Source of the DNA: an uncultured Bacteroidota bacterium
GTDB taxonomy: Bacteria > Bacteroidota > Bacteroidia > B-17B0 > Aurantibacillaceae
Direction of reading: 5' to 3'
Length of the DNA stretch: 33,334 nucleotides
Assembly: GCA_903893815.1 (NCBI GenBank)
Contig: CAITNS010000004.1
Span: 1-33,334 of the forward strand
The notes under the pieces are model-generated. The model searched no databases, had not been told where the DNA came from, and was given only the letters and a program-made list of their open reading frames with translations. The position numbers and the translations under genes were made by a program. Shown one piece after another: positions 23,822-32,424 of the stretch; positions within the stretch are counted from its first letter, which is position 1, and the number at the start of each line of letters is the position of its first letter.

Positions 23822-26527
23822 TTGAAATTTATAAAAACACATATCATCTCTTGTTTAGCTTTACTAATCCTTTTATCAGGCTGTAAAACTAATAAAAACA
23901 CCTTTATTCATAGGGGTTACCACAATTTAACGGCTCGTTATAATGGTTATTACTACGCTACCGAAAGTATTAAAGAGGGCGAAGAAAAAATAAGAACTAG
24001 CTATAAATATGACTATGATCGCTTACTGCCGGTTTATTTAGTTCCAACAAATGAAAGCTCAAAGGCTACTTTCCCTGAATTTGATAAAGCCATTAAAAAA
24101 TCCTCTAATTGCATTAGTCGCCATACCATCAAAGACAAGAAAAAAGGAACAGAAATTACAACGGCCGGAAGATGGATTGATAATAACTGGAATGTGATTG
24201 GTATTTCTCATTTTTATAAGCGCGAATTTTTTTCGGGAATAGAAGCTTTTGAATATGTAATTAGAAGTTATAAGTCAAAAGATAAATATAAGGCGCTAAT
24301 TTGGTTAGGCCGTTCTTATAATGAAATTGGTTCGCCATCGCAAGTAGAACCTATTATTAGTTTATTAAAAGAAGACAAGAAAACATCAAAATACGCTAAG
24401 AAACAATTGCCCGCTTTACAAGCTGATTATTATATGAAACGTGGCATGTATAAAGAAGCGCAAGATGCTCTAGAAAATGCCTTAAAAGGTGGTGATGCAA
24501 AAAACGCTAGTGCTGTTTCAAAATTTTTATTAAAATTTAAACGTCCTTCAAAAAAAACAAGAGCTCGATATAATTTTATTTTAGGGCAATTAGCTGAAGA
24601 AAAAAGAGACAACAAAAAAGCGATCCAGTATTACAAAAAAGTAATTGATTTAAAGCCTGATTATGAATTTGTGTTTAATGCCAAAATTAAACAGGCGCGT
24701 TTATTTGACATTAAATCAGGAAACATTGCAAAGTTAAAGCGTGAGTTGTTGAAAATGACGCGTGATGTTAAAAATGCAGAATTCTTAGATGTTATCTATT
24801 ATACATTAGGTGAAATTTTTGAAAGAGAAAAAAACGAAACAGATGCTATTGTTAACTATAAATTATCGGTAAAAAATAGCATCCAAAACCCAAAACAAAA
24901 AGCTTTATCTTATCTTAAATTAGGAGAAATTAGTTTTGAACAAGCTAATTACACTGCCGCTGGTGCTTACTATGACAGTACCATGATTACGTTGCCTAAA
25001 GATTATAAAGATTATACAGTAATTAGTAAACGAAAAGAAACTTTAGAAACTTTAATAGGCTACATCAGAACGATACAACGTGAAGATAGTTTGCAGCGTA
25101 TTGCCAAAATGAGCGAAAGTGATAGGACGCAATTTATCACTAAAATGATTACTAAAATTGAAGAAGAAGAGGAACGAAAAAAAGAAGAAGCTGAAGCCCT
25201 TCAATCACAAAATGCTAATCCAAATCCAAACGCACCCGCTCCTATAACAAATAATGGTTTACCAACAGTAAGTAACGGCCAAAAAGGCGAATGGTATTTT
25301 TATAACCAAACCACTTTAAGTTTTGGATTAAACGACTTTATTAAAAAATGGGGCAATCGCAAATTAGAAGATAACTGGAGAAGAAGTCAAAAAGCACTCG
25401 TGTTTGAAAATCAAACTAATACTAACGATAGTGTTGCTGATGCAGTGGCTGGAGGAACAAAAATAAAAAACACAAATGATAGAAAAAGTGTTGATTTTTA
25501 TTTATCAGATTTACCTTTAAATGACTCTTTAATTAAACGCTCTGATAAGCGCATAGTTGATGCTTATTATAATTTGGCAAGCACCTACAAAGAAGAATTA
25601 AACAATAACAAAAAAGCCATTGCTACTTTTGAAGAGTTGAATTCGCGATATGCTGATAATAAATACAAGCTCTCTACTTATTTTCAGTTGTACCGAATTT
25701 TTACATCTGTCAAAAATCAATCACAAGCTGATTACTATAAAAATAAAATTTTAAATGAGTATCCTAATAGCGAGTATGCTCAAATTATTAAAAACCCAAA
25801 ATACATTTCGGATAAAGCAGCGCAAAAAGGAGAGGTTGAGTTGTTTTACAACGATGTGTATAATGATTACACAACTAGTAATTACAGCGCGGCTTATAGT
25901 AAATGTAACGAAGCAGATGCAAAGTTTGGGAAAAATGATTTTTCGCCAAAATTCGCCTTCATTCGCGCTATTTCTATTGGTAAATTAAAAGGTGTTGATT
26001 CGTTAGATGCTGCTTTAAAAATGGTACAAGTACTATATCCTAAAGACGATGTAACAAAAGAAGCACAGAATATTATTGAATTAATTTATAATTCAAAACA
26101 TCCTAGCGAAGCAACAGGCAATGGAAATAATAACATTAATAAAACAGACACCTTTAGTTTAGATTTAAATTCTCAACACTTTGTTGTAGCTATTTGCCCA
26201 GATGATGCTGCTATTGCAAATGCTTTTAAATCTGCTTTAGCTGATTATAATAATAGTTTTTACAGCAATGCTAATTTGTCCATCTCAAGTAGTTTGTTTG
26301 GCGCTGCCGATCAAATTACCAATGTAAAAACATTTAAAAATGCGCAGGAAGCGATGGAATACATTGATAACTTGAAAAAAGATAAAACCGTGTTTTCAGG
26401 TAAAGTAAAAATAGAAATGTTTACCTTAATGGCCATTTCTGCTGATAACTTGCCAAAATTGTATAGAAAAAAACAGGTGAGTTACTACAAGCCTTTTTTT
26501 GATGATCATTACAAATTACAGAAGTAA
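23822..26527 (+). CDS. sprE: SprE/PorW-type T9SS and gliding lipoprotein
   Basis: 901 residues. A short hydrophobic signal ends in the lipobox LSGC with Cys21 as the lipid-bearing residue. The family's start block (HRGYHNLTARYNGYYYATES) follows. Then come TPR-like helical repeats, an Asn/Pro-rich linker near residue 465 (NANPNPNAP), and a second TPR-like half with WGNRKLEDNWRRS. SprE in Flavobacterium and PorW in Porphyromonas are lipoproteins needed for T9SS export and gliding. The start is TTG 23822: a stop lies 12 bases upstream and no ATG or GTG comes before the signal peptide. It heads a plus-strand run with bactofilin and atpZ. The T9SS cargo genes at the left of the window are its likely clients. 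Confidence 0.87.
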   Translation: MKFIKTHIISCLALLILLSGCKTNKNTFIHRGYHNLTARYNGYYYATESIKEGEEKIRTSYKYDYDRLLPVYLVPTNESSKATFPEFDKAIKKSSNCISRHTIKDKKKGTEITTAGRWIDNNWNVIGISHFYKREFFSGIEAFEYVIRSYKSKDKYKALIWLGRSYNEIGSPSQVEPIISLLKEDKKTSKYAKKQLPALQADYYMKRGMYKEAQDALENALKGGDAKNASAVSKFLLKFKRPSKKTRARYNFILGQLAEEKRDNKKAIQYYKKVIDLKPDYEFVFNAKIKQARLFDIKSGNIAKLKRELLKMTRDVKNAEFLDVIYYTLGEIFEREKNETDAIVNYKLSVKNSIQNPKQKALSYLKLGEISFEQANYTAAGAYYDSTMITLPKDYKDYTVISKRKETLETLIGYIRTIQREDSLQRIAKMSESDRTQFITKMITKIEEEEERKKEEAEALQSQNANPNPNAPAPITNNGLPTVSNGQKGEWYFYNQTTLSFGLNDFIKKWGNRKLEDNWRRSQKALVFENQTNTNDSVADAVAGGTKIKNTNDRKSVDFYLSDLPLNDSLIKRSDKRIVDAYYNLASTYKEELNNNKKAIATFEELNSRYADNKYKLSTYFQLYRIFTSVKNQSQADYYKNKILNEYPNSEYAQIIKNPKYISDKAAQKGEVELFYNDVYNDYTTSNYSAAYSKCNEADAKFGKNDFSPKFAFIRAISIGKLKGVDSLDAALKMVQVLYPKDDVTKEAQNIIELIYNSKHPSEATGNGNNNINKTDTFSLDLNSQHFVVAICPDDAAIANAFKSALADYNNSFYSNANLSISSSLFGAADQITNVKTFKNAQEAMEYIDNLKKDKTVFSGKVKIEMFTLMAISADNLPKLYRKKQVSYYKPFFDDHYKLQK

Positions 26528-26557
26528 TTTTATATATTCGTAAATAAAAAAGAGAAT

Positions 26558-26968
26558 ATGTTTGGAAAATCAAATAGCAGTAATGAAGTTGAAATTTCAT
26601 CATTCAACAAAATTGGAAGTGGAACTACCATTACTGGTGATATTAAGTCTAATGGAGATGTCAGAATAGATGGCGCCTTAAAAGGTAATATTAATATTAC
26701 AGGAAAATTAGTAGTTGGTCCATCTGGAAATATTGAAGGTAATATTATTTGTCAAAATGCAGATATTTCTGGAGAAATTCACGGAAAAGTAACTGTTAGC
26801 GAATTTCTATCATTAAAAGCAAGTGCTAAAGTTTTAGGTGATATCGTTACAGGAAAAATATCTATTGAACCTAACGCTACATTTACTGGTACTTGTAATA
26901 TGGGTGCCGTAGTAAAAAACATAACTAATGTCAGCGAAAAACGAGAATCCGCAACCCAAACCGCTTAG
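26558..26968 (+). CDS. Bactofilin (polymer-forming cytoskeletal protein)
   Basis: 136 residues with the short repeating glycine-rich beta-helix pattern (IGSGTTITGDIKSNGDVRID, then GALKGNINITGKLVVG, GNIEGNIICQNADISGEIHG). Bactofilins polymerise without nucleotides into filaments often tied to cell shape, wall synthesis or stalk formation. The N-terminal tail is short (MFGKSNSSNEVEISSFNK), with no membrane helix. The gene follows sprE by 30 bases and its 3' end overlaps the start of atpZ by 41 bases, suggesting coupling. The link to SprE or to the M23 peptidase is suggested by position only. Confidence 0.9.
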   Translation: MFGKSNSSNEVEISSFNKIGSGTTITGDIKSNGDVRIDGALKGNINITGKLVVGPSGNIEGNIICQNADISGEIHGKVTVSEFLSLKASAKVLGDIVTGKISIEPNATFTGTCNMGAVVKNITNVSEKRESATQTA

Positions 26969-27158
26969 TGCTTACGCAAAGTATAGCGCATTAGGCATTC
27001 AAATGGCAGTAATTATTGGCGGTGGTTGTTATGGTGGTTTTAAATTAGACGAGCGTTATCAAAATACAACCCCTATCTTTACCATCATTTTAAGTTTAGT
27101 TTCCATTGGCTTGGCAATGTACATTGTACTAAAAGATTTTATTAAGCCAAGCAAGTAA
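26928..27158 (+). CDS. AtpZ/AtpI-family protein
   Basis: 76 residues, two membrane helices (about residues 22-40 and 49-67), with the family's G-x-x-x-G helix and a conserved DERYQNTTP turn. AtpZ/AtpI proteins help assemble the c-ring or carry Mg/Ca near the F0 part. Normally this gene precedes atpB; here the atp operon is on the opposite strand, about 4 kb away, beyond the M23 gene. It begins inside the end of the bactofilin gene and is 8 bases from the next gene. Confidence 0.82.
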   Translation: MSAKNENPQPKPLSAYAKYSALGIQMAVIIGGGCYGGFKLDERYQNTTPIFTIILSLVSIGLAMYIVLKDFIKPSK

Positions 27159-27166
27159 GCCAGAAT

Positions 27167-27547
27167 ATGCAAAATCAAAAAAAATACTATTTACAATTTA
27201 TTACTATTTGCATTGGAGCTTTAGTGCTATCATATGGCTTAAGCCAATTACAAAATCGATATTTTAGCACTTCTCATTTTTGGATTCCAACTTTGTTTTT
27301 TGCATTAGCTACAATAGGTACAAATGCTTTATTAACTAAAGGCGACAAGCAATCGAAAGAATTTGTTTTTAAAACTTTGGCCATGAGCATGGCACGTTTA
27401 TTAGTATGTATGATTTTTGTCTTTATTTATTCCTTAGTAAATAAACCCGAAGCTTTGGCTTTCACTTGTCATTTTATGATTCAATATGTATTGTTCACCA
27501 TTTTCGAAATGTCCTTCTTATTAAAATATATTAAACAAGCCGATTAA
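27167..27547 (+). CDS. Four-helix membrane protein, AtpI position
   Basis: 126 residues with four predicted membrane helices and little else: a basic start (MQNQKKYY), helices near residues 8-24, 36-54, 68-88 and 97-118. I do not recognise a family by motif. Its place, directly after atpZ, is where Bacteroidota usually have a membrane protein before atpB, so an ATP synthase assembly role is possible. An 81-base gap separates it from the C1 peptidase gene. Confidence 0.65.
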   Translation: MQNQKKYYLQFITICIGALVLSYGLSQLQNRYFSTSHFWIPTLFFALATIGTNALLTKGDKQSKEFVFKTLAMSMARLLVCMIFVFIYSLVNKPEALAFTCHFMIQYVLFTIFEMSFLLKYIKQAD

Positions 27548-27628
27548 GGATTAAAATTGCCAATCAACCAATTATATAGAATTCCCCTTTCATAATCACT
27601 TACCTTTAACATAACAAATACAAACACC

Positions 27629-28816
27629 ATGAAAAAATTTATACTATCATCACTAGCTGTTTGCTCGCTAACATTTTCTCAGGCGCAAACACAAGCACCG
27701 TATCAAGGTCCGCTTACCAATATGAAAGGTAGCGAATACAAATTTACCGTTGTAAAAAGCTTAGATGCAACAGCCGTGCAGAACCAAGGCAACACAGGAA
27801 CTTGCTGGTCGTTTTCTTCTATGTCATTTTTTGAAAGCGAATTAATTAGAATGGGAAAAGGAAAAGATTTTAATATGGCCGAAATGTTTGTGGCTCGTAA
27901 AGCTTATCCATTAAAAGCTGATAATTATGTGCGTATGCATGGCAGAGCTAACATGGCTGAAGGCGGTGGTTTTTCTGACGTTGTAAATGTGATTAAAAAA
28001 TACGGCATGGTTCCAGAAGAAGTTTATACTGGCAAGAAAAATCCAAAAGAAAACCATAATCACTCGGTATTAGAATCAACCTTAAAAGGAATTACTAGCG
28101 CTGTTGCAAATGACAATAATAGTAAAATTGATTTTGAAGCTATGCACCAAGCGGTTGAAAGTACTTGTGATGCATTCTTAGGAAAAGCTCCAGAAAAATT
28201 TATGTATAAAGGAAAAGAGTATACTCCAAAATCATACTACGAAGCAACTGGCTTAAATATTGATGATTATGTATTCTTAACGTCTTTTACTCACCATCCT
28301 TTTTACAGCAAATTTACTTTAGAAGTGCCAGATAACTGGAACTGGGATCAAATGTATAATTTACCATTAAATGAGTTTCAAGAAGTAATGACAAATGCCA
28401 TCAACACTGGATTTACATTTGCTTGGGCATCTGATGTAAGCGAAAAAGGATTTAAATTTAAAGATGGTTTAGCAGTTGTTCCAGAAATGCCTTTCTCGGA
28501 AATGAGTGATGATGAAAAAGCGGATTTAACAAAAAAGCCACACGCTCAATTTAAGGTAACTCAAGAAAATCGTCAGCAAGCGTTTGATAATTACGAAACA
28601 CAAGATGACCATGGAATGCATGTGGTTGGTATCGTAAAAGACCAAAACTCTACGCCATATTACATCGTAAAAAATTCTTGGGGTAAAGATAGAAATGAAT
28701 GTGATGGCTATTTTTATGCTTCTGAAAGCTACGTATTATACAAAACAACTAGTATTATGTTGCATAAAAAAGCAATTCCTGCAGCAATCGCTAAAAAATT
28801 AGGCATCGTTCAGTAA
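27629..28816 (+). CDS. Secreted C1-family cysteine peptidase (PepC/BleH-like)
   Basis: 395 residues with a signal peptide (MKKFILSSLAVCSLTFSQAQ). The papain-fold triad is visible: oxyanion Gln53 and catalytic Cys59 (NQGNTGTCWSFSS), His in DDHGMHVVG, Asn in VKNSWG. The overall layout is of the aminopeptidase C/bleomycin hydrolase group, usually cytoplasmic, but here it has an export signal and no T9SS tail, so it is probably periplasmic. It likely trims peptides. It is transcribed alone and ends in a strong terminator. Substrate not known. Confidence 0.87.
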   Translation: MKKFILSSLAVCSLTFSQAQTQAPYQGPLTNMKGSEYKFTVVKSLDATAVQNQGNTGTCWSFSSMSFFESELIRMGKGKDFNMAEMFVARKAYPLKADNYVRMHGRANMAEGGGFSDVVNVIKKYGMVPEEVYTGKKNPKENHNHSVLESTLKGITSAVANDNNSKIDFEAMHQAVESTCDAFLGKAPEKFMYKGKEYTPKSYYEATGLNIDDYVFLTSFTHHPFYSKFTLEVPDNWNWDQMYNLPLNEFQEVMTNAINTGFTFAWASDVSEKGFKFKDGLAVVPEMPFSEMSDDEKADLTKKPHAQFKVTQENRQQAFDNYETQDDHGMHVVGIVKDQNSTPYYIVKNSWGKDRNECDGYFYASESYVLYKTTSIMLHKKAIPAAIAKKLGIVQ

Positions 28817-28837
28817 CCGTTAAAATAAACTAATTAA

Positions 28838-28877
28838 AAGCGCTTAGTGAAAAACTTTCGCTAAGCGCTTATGTTTT
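28838..28877 (+). terminator. Terminator after the C1 peptidase gene
   Basis: Arms aagcgcttag (28838-28847) and ctaagcgctt (28861-28870), extended inward by tgaaa / tttcg with one G-T pair, then atgttttt. It lies 21 bases after the stop codon. Confidence 0.82.
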
Positions 28878-28882
28878 TATAC

Positions 28883-28890
28883 TAATTTTG
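28883..28890 (+). promoter_or_regulatory. -7 element of the coiled-coil membrane gene
   Basis: TAATTTTG matches TAnnTTTG and ends 21 bases before the ATG at 28912. The -33 region overlaps the terminator just upstream, so no clear second box. Confidence 0.35.
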
Positions 28891-28911
28891 AAGGAATTAA
28901 CTATTTGTATT

Positions 28912-29832
28912 ATGGAAGAAAACGCTCAGAACGAAAATCGTAAAAAATCAGGTTTACTTTGGATATTAATTGCCCTATTAGCAATTACTAACGGAATTAC
29001 CTTTTGGATGTACTGGCAAGAAAAAAATAAAGCAGCCAATGAAATTGTTGTGAAGGAGCAAGTGATTGTTGAACGCGATAATGTAAAATCAGATTTATTA
29101 CAATTACAAAAAGATTTTGATAACCTTCAAACAAACGATAAAACCTTACAAGCAGAGATTGAAGCCAAGAAAGCAGAGATTGCTCAATTATTAGTGGATG
29201 CCGAAAAACACAAAGGCGATGCGTATATCATTTCTAAGCTAAGAAAAGAATCAGAAACGCTTCGTCAAATTATGAGAGGTTATGTAAGAACAATTGACTC
29301 ATTAGGAACTTTAAATAAAACCTTGATTGTAGAAAAAGATAATGTTTTAAAAGAACTTAGTAACGAAAAAGGCAAAACAACCACTTTAAGTAAAGAGAAA
29401 GAAGTATTAAGTGCCACTATTCAAAAAGGCTCTATTTTATCTTGTTCTAATGTAATGGCTAAAGGTGTAAAGTTTAAAAGTGGCGGTAAAAAAGAAACTG
29501 AAACTACCAAAGCATCTCGCGTTCAAAAAATTAAAGTGTCTTTTACTTTAGGCGAAAACAAAATTGCACGTTCTGGTGAAAAAACAGTTTTTGTAAGAAT
29601 TGTAACACCTGATGGAAAAGAGATGGCAAAAAATTATGACGACAATTACCGCTTTACTTTTGATAAATCAAGTGGCTACTTTGCAGGCAAACAAGCCTTG
29701 AATTATGCTAATGTAGAAATCAGCGGCGTTACTTATTGTGAAGGTAAAGAGCCTTTAGTGCCTGGTAATTACATTATCGAAGTATCTTGTGATGGCGTTA
29801 TTATTGGAGGAACAAGTTTACGTTTAGATTAA
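28912..29832 (+). CDS. Membrane-anchored coiled-coil protein, unknown function
   Basis: 306 residues from ATG 28912; a TTG eight codons earlier is in frame but less likely, as it overlaps the -7 element. A charged start (MEENAQNENRKKSG) is followed by one membrane helix (about 15-33), then a long coiled coil (about 45-165). A C-terminal part (about 170-306) with beta strands follows (KIKVSFTLGENKIARSGEKT, VFVRIVTPDGKE, NYIIEVSCDG) and looks like an Ig-like sandwich. No enzyme motif. Topology suggests a periplasmic coil and head. I do not recognise the family. A good terminator follows. Confidence 0.75.
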   Translation: MEENAQNENRKKSGLLWILIALLAITNGITFWMYWQEKNKAANEIVVKEQVIVERDNVKSDLLQLQKDFDNLQTNDKTLQAEIEAKKAEIAQLLVDAEKHKGDAYIISKLRKESETLRQIMRGYVRTIDSLGTLNKTLIVEKDNVLKELSNEKGKTTTLSKEKEVLSATIQKGSILSCSNVMAKGVKFKSGGKKETETTKASRVQKIKVSFTLGENKIARSGEKTVFVRIVTPDGKEMAKNYDDNYRFTFDKSSGYFAGKQALNYANVEISGVTYCEGKEPLVPGNYIIEVSCDGVIIGGTSLRLD

Positions 29833-29847
29833 AAAACACATTTATAT

Positions 29848-29882
29848 AAAAAAGCCGCTAATCCTATATTAGCGGCTTTTTT
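29848..29882. terminator. Bidirectional terminator
   Basis: Perfect 15-bp arms aaaaaagccgctaat (29848-29862) and attagcggctttttt (29868-29882) with loop cctat. A and T runs on both sides serve the convergent genes on either side. Confidence 0.9.
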
Positions 29883-29888
29883 ATTTTT

Positions 29889-30449
29889 TTACTTTTCAGG
29901 TTTAGTGTTCTTAGCTCTTTGCGTTTTCTTCTTTTCTGGAACAACCATTACTTCTCCCATTTTTTGATGTATTTCAGGTTTTGGCTCTACACATTTCACT
30001 TTTCCTTTCACTGTTGGTTTTATATGTGGCTTTACAAATGGTTTTGCTGTGTCTTGTTTTGGAGGCATGGCTCTTACACCTCCCATAATTGGATTTATAA
30101 CTTCAACATCGCCCTTTTCATGAATAGTAGTTTGTGCTGATACAGATGATGCATTAAAGAGCCACATACCAAATGTAAAATACAAAATAACGGCAAAACG
30201 TTTAGTAAAATTAAATCCTTTAAACTCGTTATAAAAAGCATCAAAGCTCAAAGACGTTAATTGTGTTTTCTCAAAACGGCCACAAACTTTTTCATCTTGT
30301 TTACCTGCAAAAAACGCTTTGATCTCGTCTAGAGATTTATTACTGAAATCAATAACAGTTTTTACACATTTACCACAAAAGGCGCCTTGTTCGTTTGGCG
30401 TAAAAGAATCCCAGTTTTCGTGACAGGGTTTTTGAATTGAAATTTCCAT
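29889..30449 (-). CDS. Membrane protein with N-terminal Cys motif, unknown
   Basis: 186 residues from ATG 30449; a TTG start at 30467 is less likely. The N-terminus has the Bacteroidota pattern PCHENWDSF, FCGKC and VCGRF: four cysteines likely binding a metal, in the cytoplasm. One membrane helix (about 92-114) follows, then a Pro/Lys-rich, probably periplasmic tail of about 70 residues with no fold visible. In relatives the same N-terminal module is fused to various periplasmic domains; here the tail is short. A role in sensing or signalling across the membrane is possible but not shown. Confidence 0.65.
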   Translation of the reverse strand: MEISIQKPCHENWDSFTPNEQGAFCGKCVKTVIDFSNKSLDEIKAFFAGKQDEKVCGRFEKTQLTSLSFDAFYNEFKGFNFTKRFAVILYFTFGMWLFNASSVSAQTTIHEKGDVEVINPIMGGVRAMPPKQDTAKPFVKPHIKPTVKGKVKCVEPKPEIHQKMGEVMVVPEKKKTQRAKNTKPEK

Positions 30450-30549
30450 AATCGTTAGTTTTTGCAATTAAGATGCAGAAGAATTATTAATTCCATAAAT
30501 GAAAAAAAAGTTTTGGACTACGATCGAACTCACAAAACTAAAATCGAAC

Positions 30550-30927
30550 CTAATAAGGAAAGATGTGGATGTATATAATCCTTGAAAGCTTATAGTTTTT
30601 TATTGAAAACACAGAGAGAACAAACAATATTGCTAACACCACTAAAATTGTAGGAATGTTTGGTAAAAAAACATACAATGTCAAAAACGTTAAAATTGCC
30701 TGAAAAACTGCCAAACCATAACTAATGTACATCGCCCCAATAAAATAACCTGGCTCTCTATCAAAATGATATTGACAGTTTTCACAATTATCTTTCATAA
30801 CTGGTAATTGTAACAATTTAGTCTTTTTTTGATACACGTCTCCATTTCCACAATTCGGACATTTTTCTTTCATGATTCTCATAAATAAATTGCCTTTAAT
30901 CAATTGTTTTTTACTAACTGCATTCAT
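30550..30927 (-). CDS. DUF983 zinc-ribbon membrane protein
   Basis: 125 residues. CPNCG (22-26 region) and CENC form a zinc ribbon, followed by FDREPGYFIGAMYISYGLA and two membrane helices, typical of DUF983. Function in the family is unknown; it is common in Bacteroidota and alpha-proteobacteria. Single gene, divergent from the AraC regulator. A -7 element in the minus orientation is at 30947-30954. Confidence 0.85.
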   Translation of the reverse strand: MNAVSKKQLIKGNLFMRIMKEKCPNCGNGDVYQKKTKLLQLPVMKDNCENCQYHFDREPGYFIGAMYISYGLAVFQAILTFLTLYVFLPNIPTILVVLAILFVLSVFSIKNYKLSRIIYIHIFPY

Positions 30928-30946
30928 AATAATACATTTTAAGATA

Positions 30947-30954
30947 CAAATTTA
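30947..30954 (-). promoter_or_regulatory. -7 element of the DUF983 gene
   Basis: Minus strand reads TAAATTTG, matching TAnnTTTG, 19 bases before the ATG. No clear -33 TTTG. Confidence 0.4.
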
Positions 30955-31031
30955 TAGAAACAATATTATTTACCGTTAAACGAATTACGCTTCTAATAGC
31001 ACAATTAAGACATTTTGCGTACTTTTATAAA

Positions 31032-31898
31032 ATGACGCAAAAACTGCCAGTATATAAAATTGAGCATTTTAAATCTTTATCTCAACAACACGACTTTTAT
31101 GCTAATTACTTTATACCTCATATCAAACATCATCACTTTGCAACAAATGCTCATAAACATGATTTTTATTTAATTGTGCTATTTACAAAAGGACACGGAA
31201 CACACGAAATTGATTTCAATAAATATGACATTAAATCTGGCGCTGTTTTTATGATGACACCTGGACAAATGCATAACTGGAATTTGTCGAAAGATATTGA
31301 TGGCTATGTGTTTTTTCATACCAAAAATTTTTATGATAAATCATACGCCAATTCTGGAATAAATAACTACCCCTTTTTTCAATCCATACATCAACCTCCT
31401 GTAGCGTATGTAAATAAAGAATGTACTAAACTACTTAGTGAAAAATTTGAAGGCCTTATAAGAGAACATGAAGGCCATAAACCTTTTAAATATGAAAAAA
31501 TACATTGTTTGATAACCCTAATTTATATTGAACTATCACGACATTATTTACCAAAAGTTCAAAACAAGCATGAAAGCTATTTATTGAAAACACGAACATT
31601 AGAACAATTTATAGACACACATTTTAAATCAAAAAAATACCCTCATGAATATGCAAGTCTTATGAACATAAGTGAAAAGCATTTGAATCGCATAAGTAAA
31701 GAATGTTTAAATAAAACCACTACCGAATTAATCGCAGAAAGGGTTATTTTAGAAGCAAAACGTTTATTGATTCATTCTCAACAAAACGTGTCGCAAATAT
31801 CCGCTGAATTAGGCTATGATAATAATTCGTACTTTTCCCGCTTCTTTAAAAAACATGCTGGACAAACTCCTGTTGAATTTTTTAATGCTAACAAATAA
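31032..31898 (+). CDS. AraC-family transcriptional regulator
   Basis: 288 residues. N-terminal cupin-type sensor (HAHKHDFYLIVLFTKGHG-like block with paired His, and GAVFMMTPGQMHNW), then a C-terminal double-HTH: ASLMNISEKHLNRISKECLN and VSQISAELGYDNNSYFSRFF ending KKHAGQTPVEF. Such regulators bind a small ligand in the cupin and activate nearby genes. It starts the plus-strand unit with the DUF4442 gene 2 bases downstream, so those two are probably co-transcribed. Inducer is unknown. Confidence 0.93.
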   Translation: MTQKLPVYKIEHFKSLSQQHDFYANYFIPHIKHHHFATNAHKHDFYLIVLFTKGHGTHEIDFNKYDIKSGAVFMMTPGQMHNWNLSKDIDGYVFFHTKNFYDKSYANSGINNYPFFQSIHQPPVAYVNKECTKLLSEKFEGLIREHEGHKPFKYEKIHCLITLIYIELSRHYLPKVQNKHESYLLKTRTLEQFIDTHFKSKKYPHEYASLMNISEKHLNRISKECLNKTTTELIAERVILEAKRLLIHSQQNVSQISAELGYDNNSYFSRFFKKHAGQTPVEFFNANK

Positions 31899-31900
31899 AT

Positions 31901-32356
31901 ATGAAGGTATCAGAAAACATATTAAAATGGGGAATGCGATTATACCCACCTCTTTTACTTCAACGCATTTGGGTTCAAAAAATTCATAAAGATTTTAAAG
32001 GTGCTGATATAAAAATCAATCGTAGCTTATTTACACTAAACTTTGGCAAAGCCATTTTTGGTGGTACTATTTATTCGGGTACCGACCCATTTTATGCGAT
32101 GTTATTTGGGCAAATACTAAGAAACAAAAATTATCATATTACTATCTGGTTAAAAAGTGCAAGTATTCAATTTTTAAAACCTGCTCGTACGGACTTGTTT
32201 TATAAAATTCACATTACAGAAGAAATGATCAAAGAAGCAGAAACAGAACTTAACAATAAAGGTGTTTTTGTGAAGACCTATGCGATTGAGGTCTATTCTA
32301 AAAATAAAGAATTAACTGCTATTGCCAGAAATGAGATATATATCAGGAAAAAATAA
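31901..32356 (+). CDS. DUF4442 hotdog-fold thioesterase-like protein
   Basis: 151 residues. The motif NRSLFTLNFGKAIFGGTIYSG with TDPFYAMLFG fits DUF4442/YiiD-C-like hotdog proteins, related to PaaI-type thioesterases. These act on acyl-CoA or acyl-carrier substrates. It has no signal peptide. It starts 2 bases after the AraC-type gene, which may control it. The substrate is not shown. Confidence 0.75.
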   Translation: MKVSENILKWGMRLYPPLLLQRIWVQKIHKDFKGADIKINRSLFTLNFGKAIFGGTIYSGTDPFYAMLFGQILRNKNYHITIWLKSASIQFLKPARTDLFYKIHITEEMIKEAETELNNKGVFVKTYAIEVYSKNKELTAIARNEIYIRKK

Positions 32357-32424
32357 TCTCGATATCTAAAATAAACTAATACTTTTATCCATTCAAAAAA
32401 ATTATAGCCTTTTAAACCAACCTT

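Noticed and set aside
30928-31031. Promoter of the AraC gene (TACTTTTA at 31020-31027)
   Set aside because: One mismatch from the -7 pattern, and the implied transcription start would fall at or past the ATG; too weak to list.
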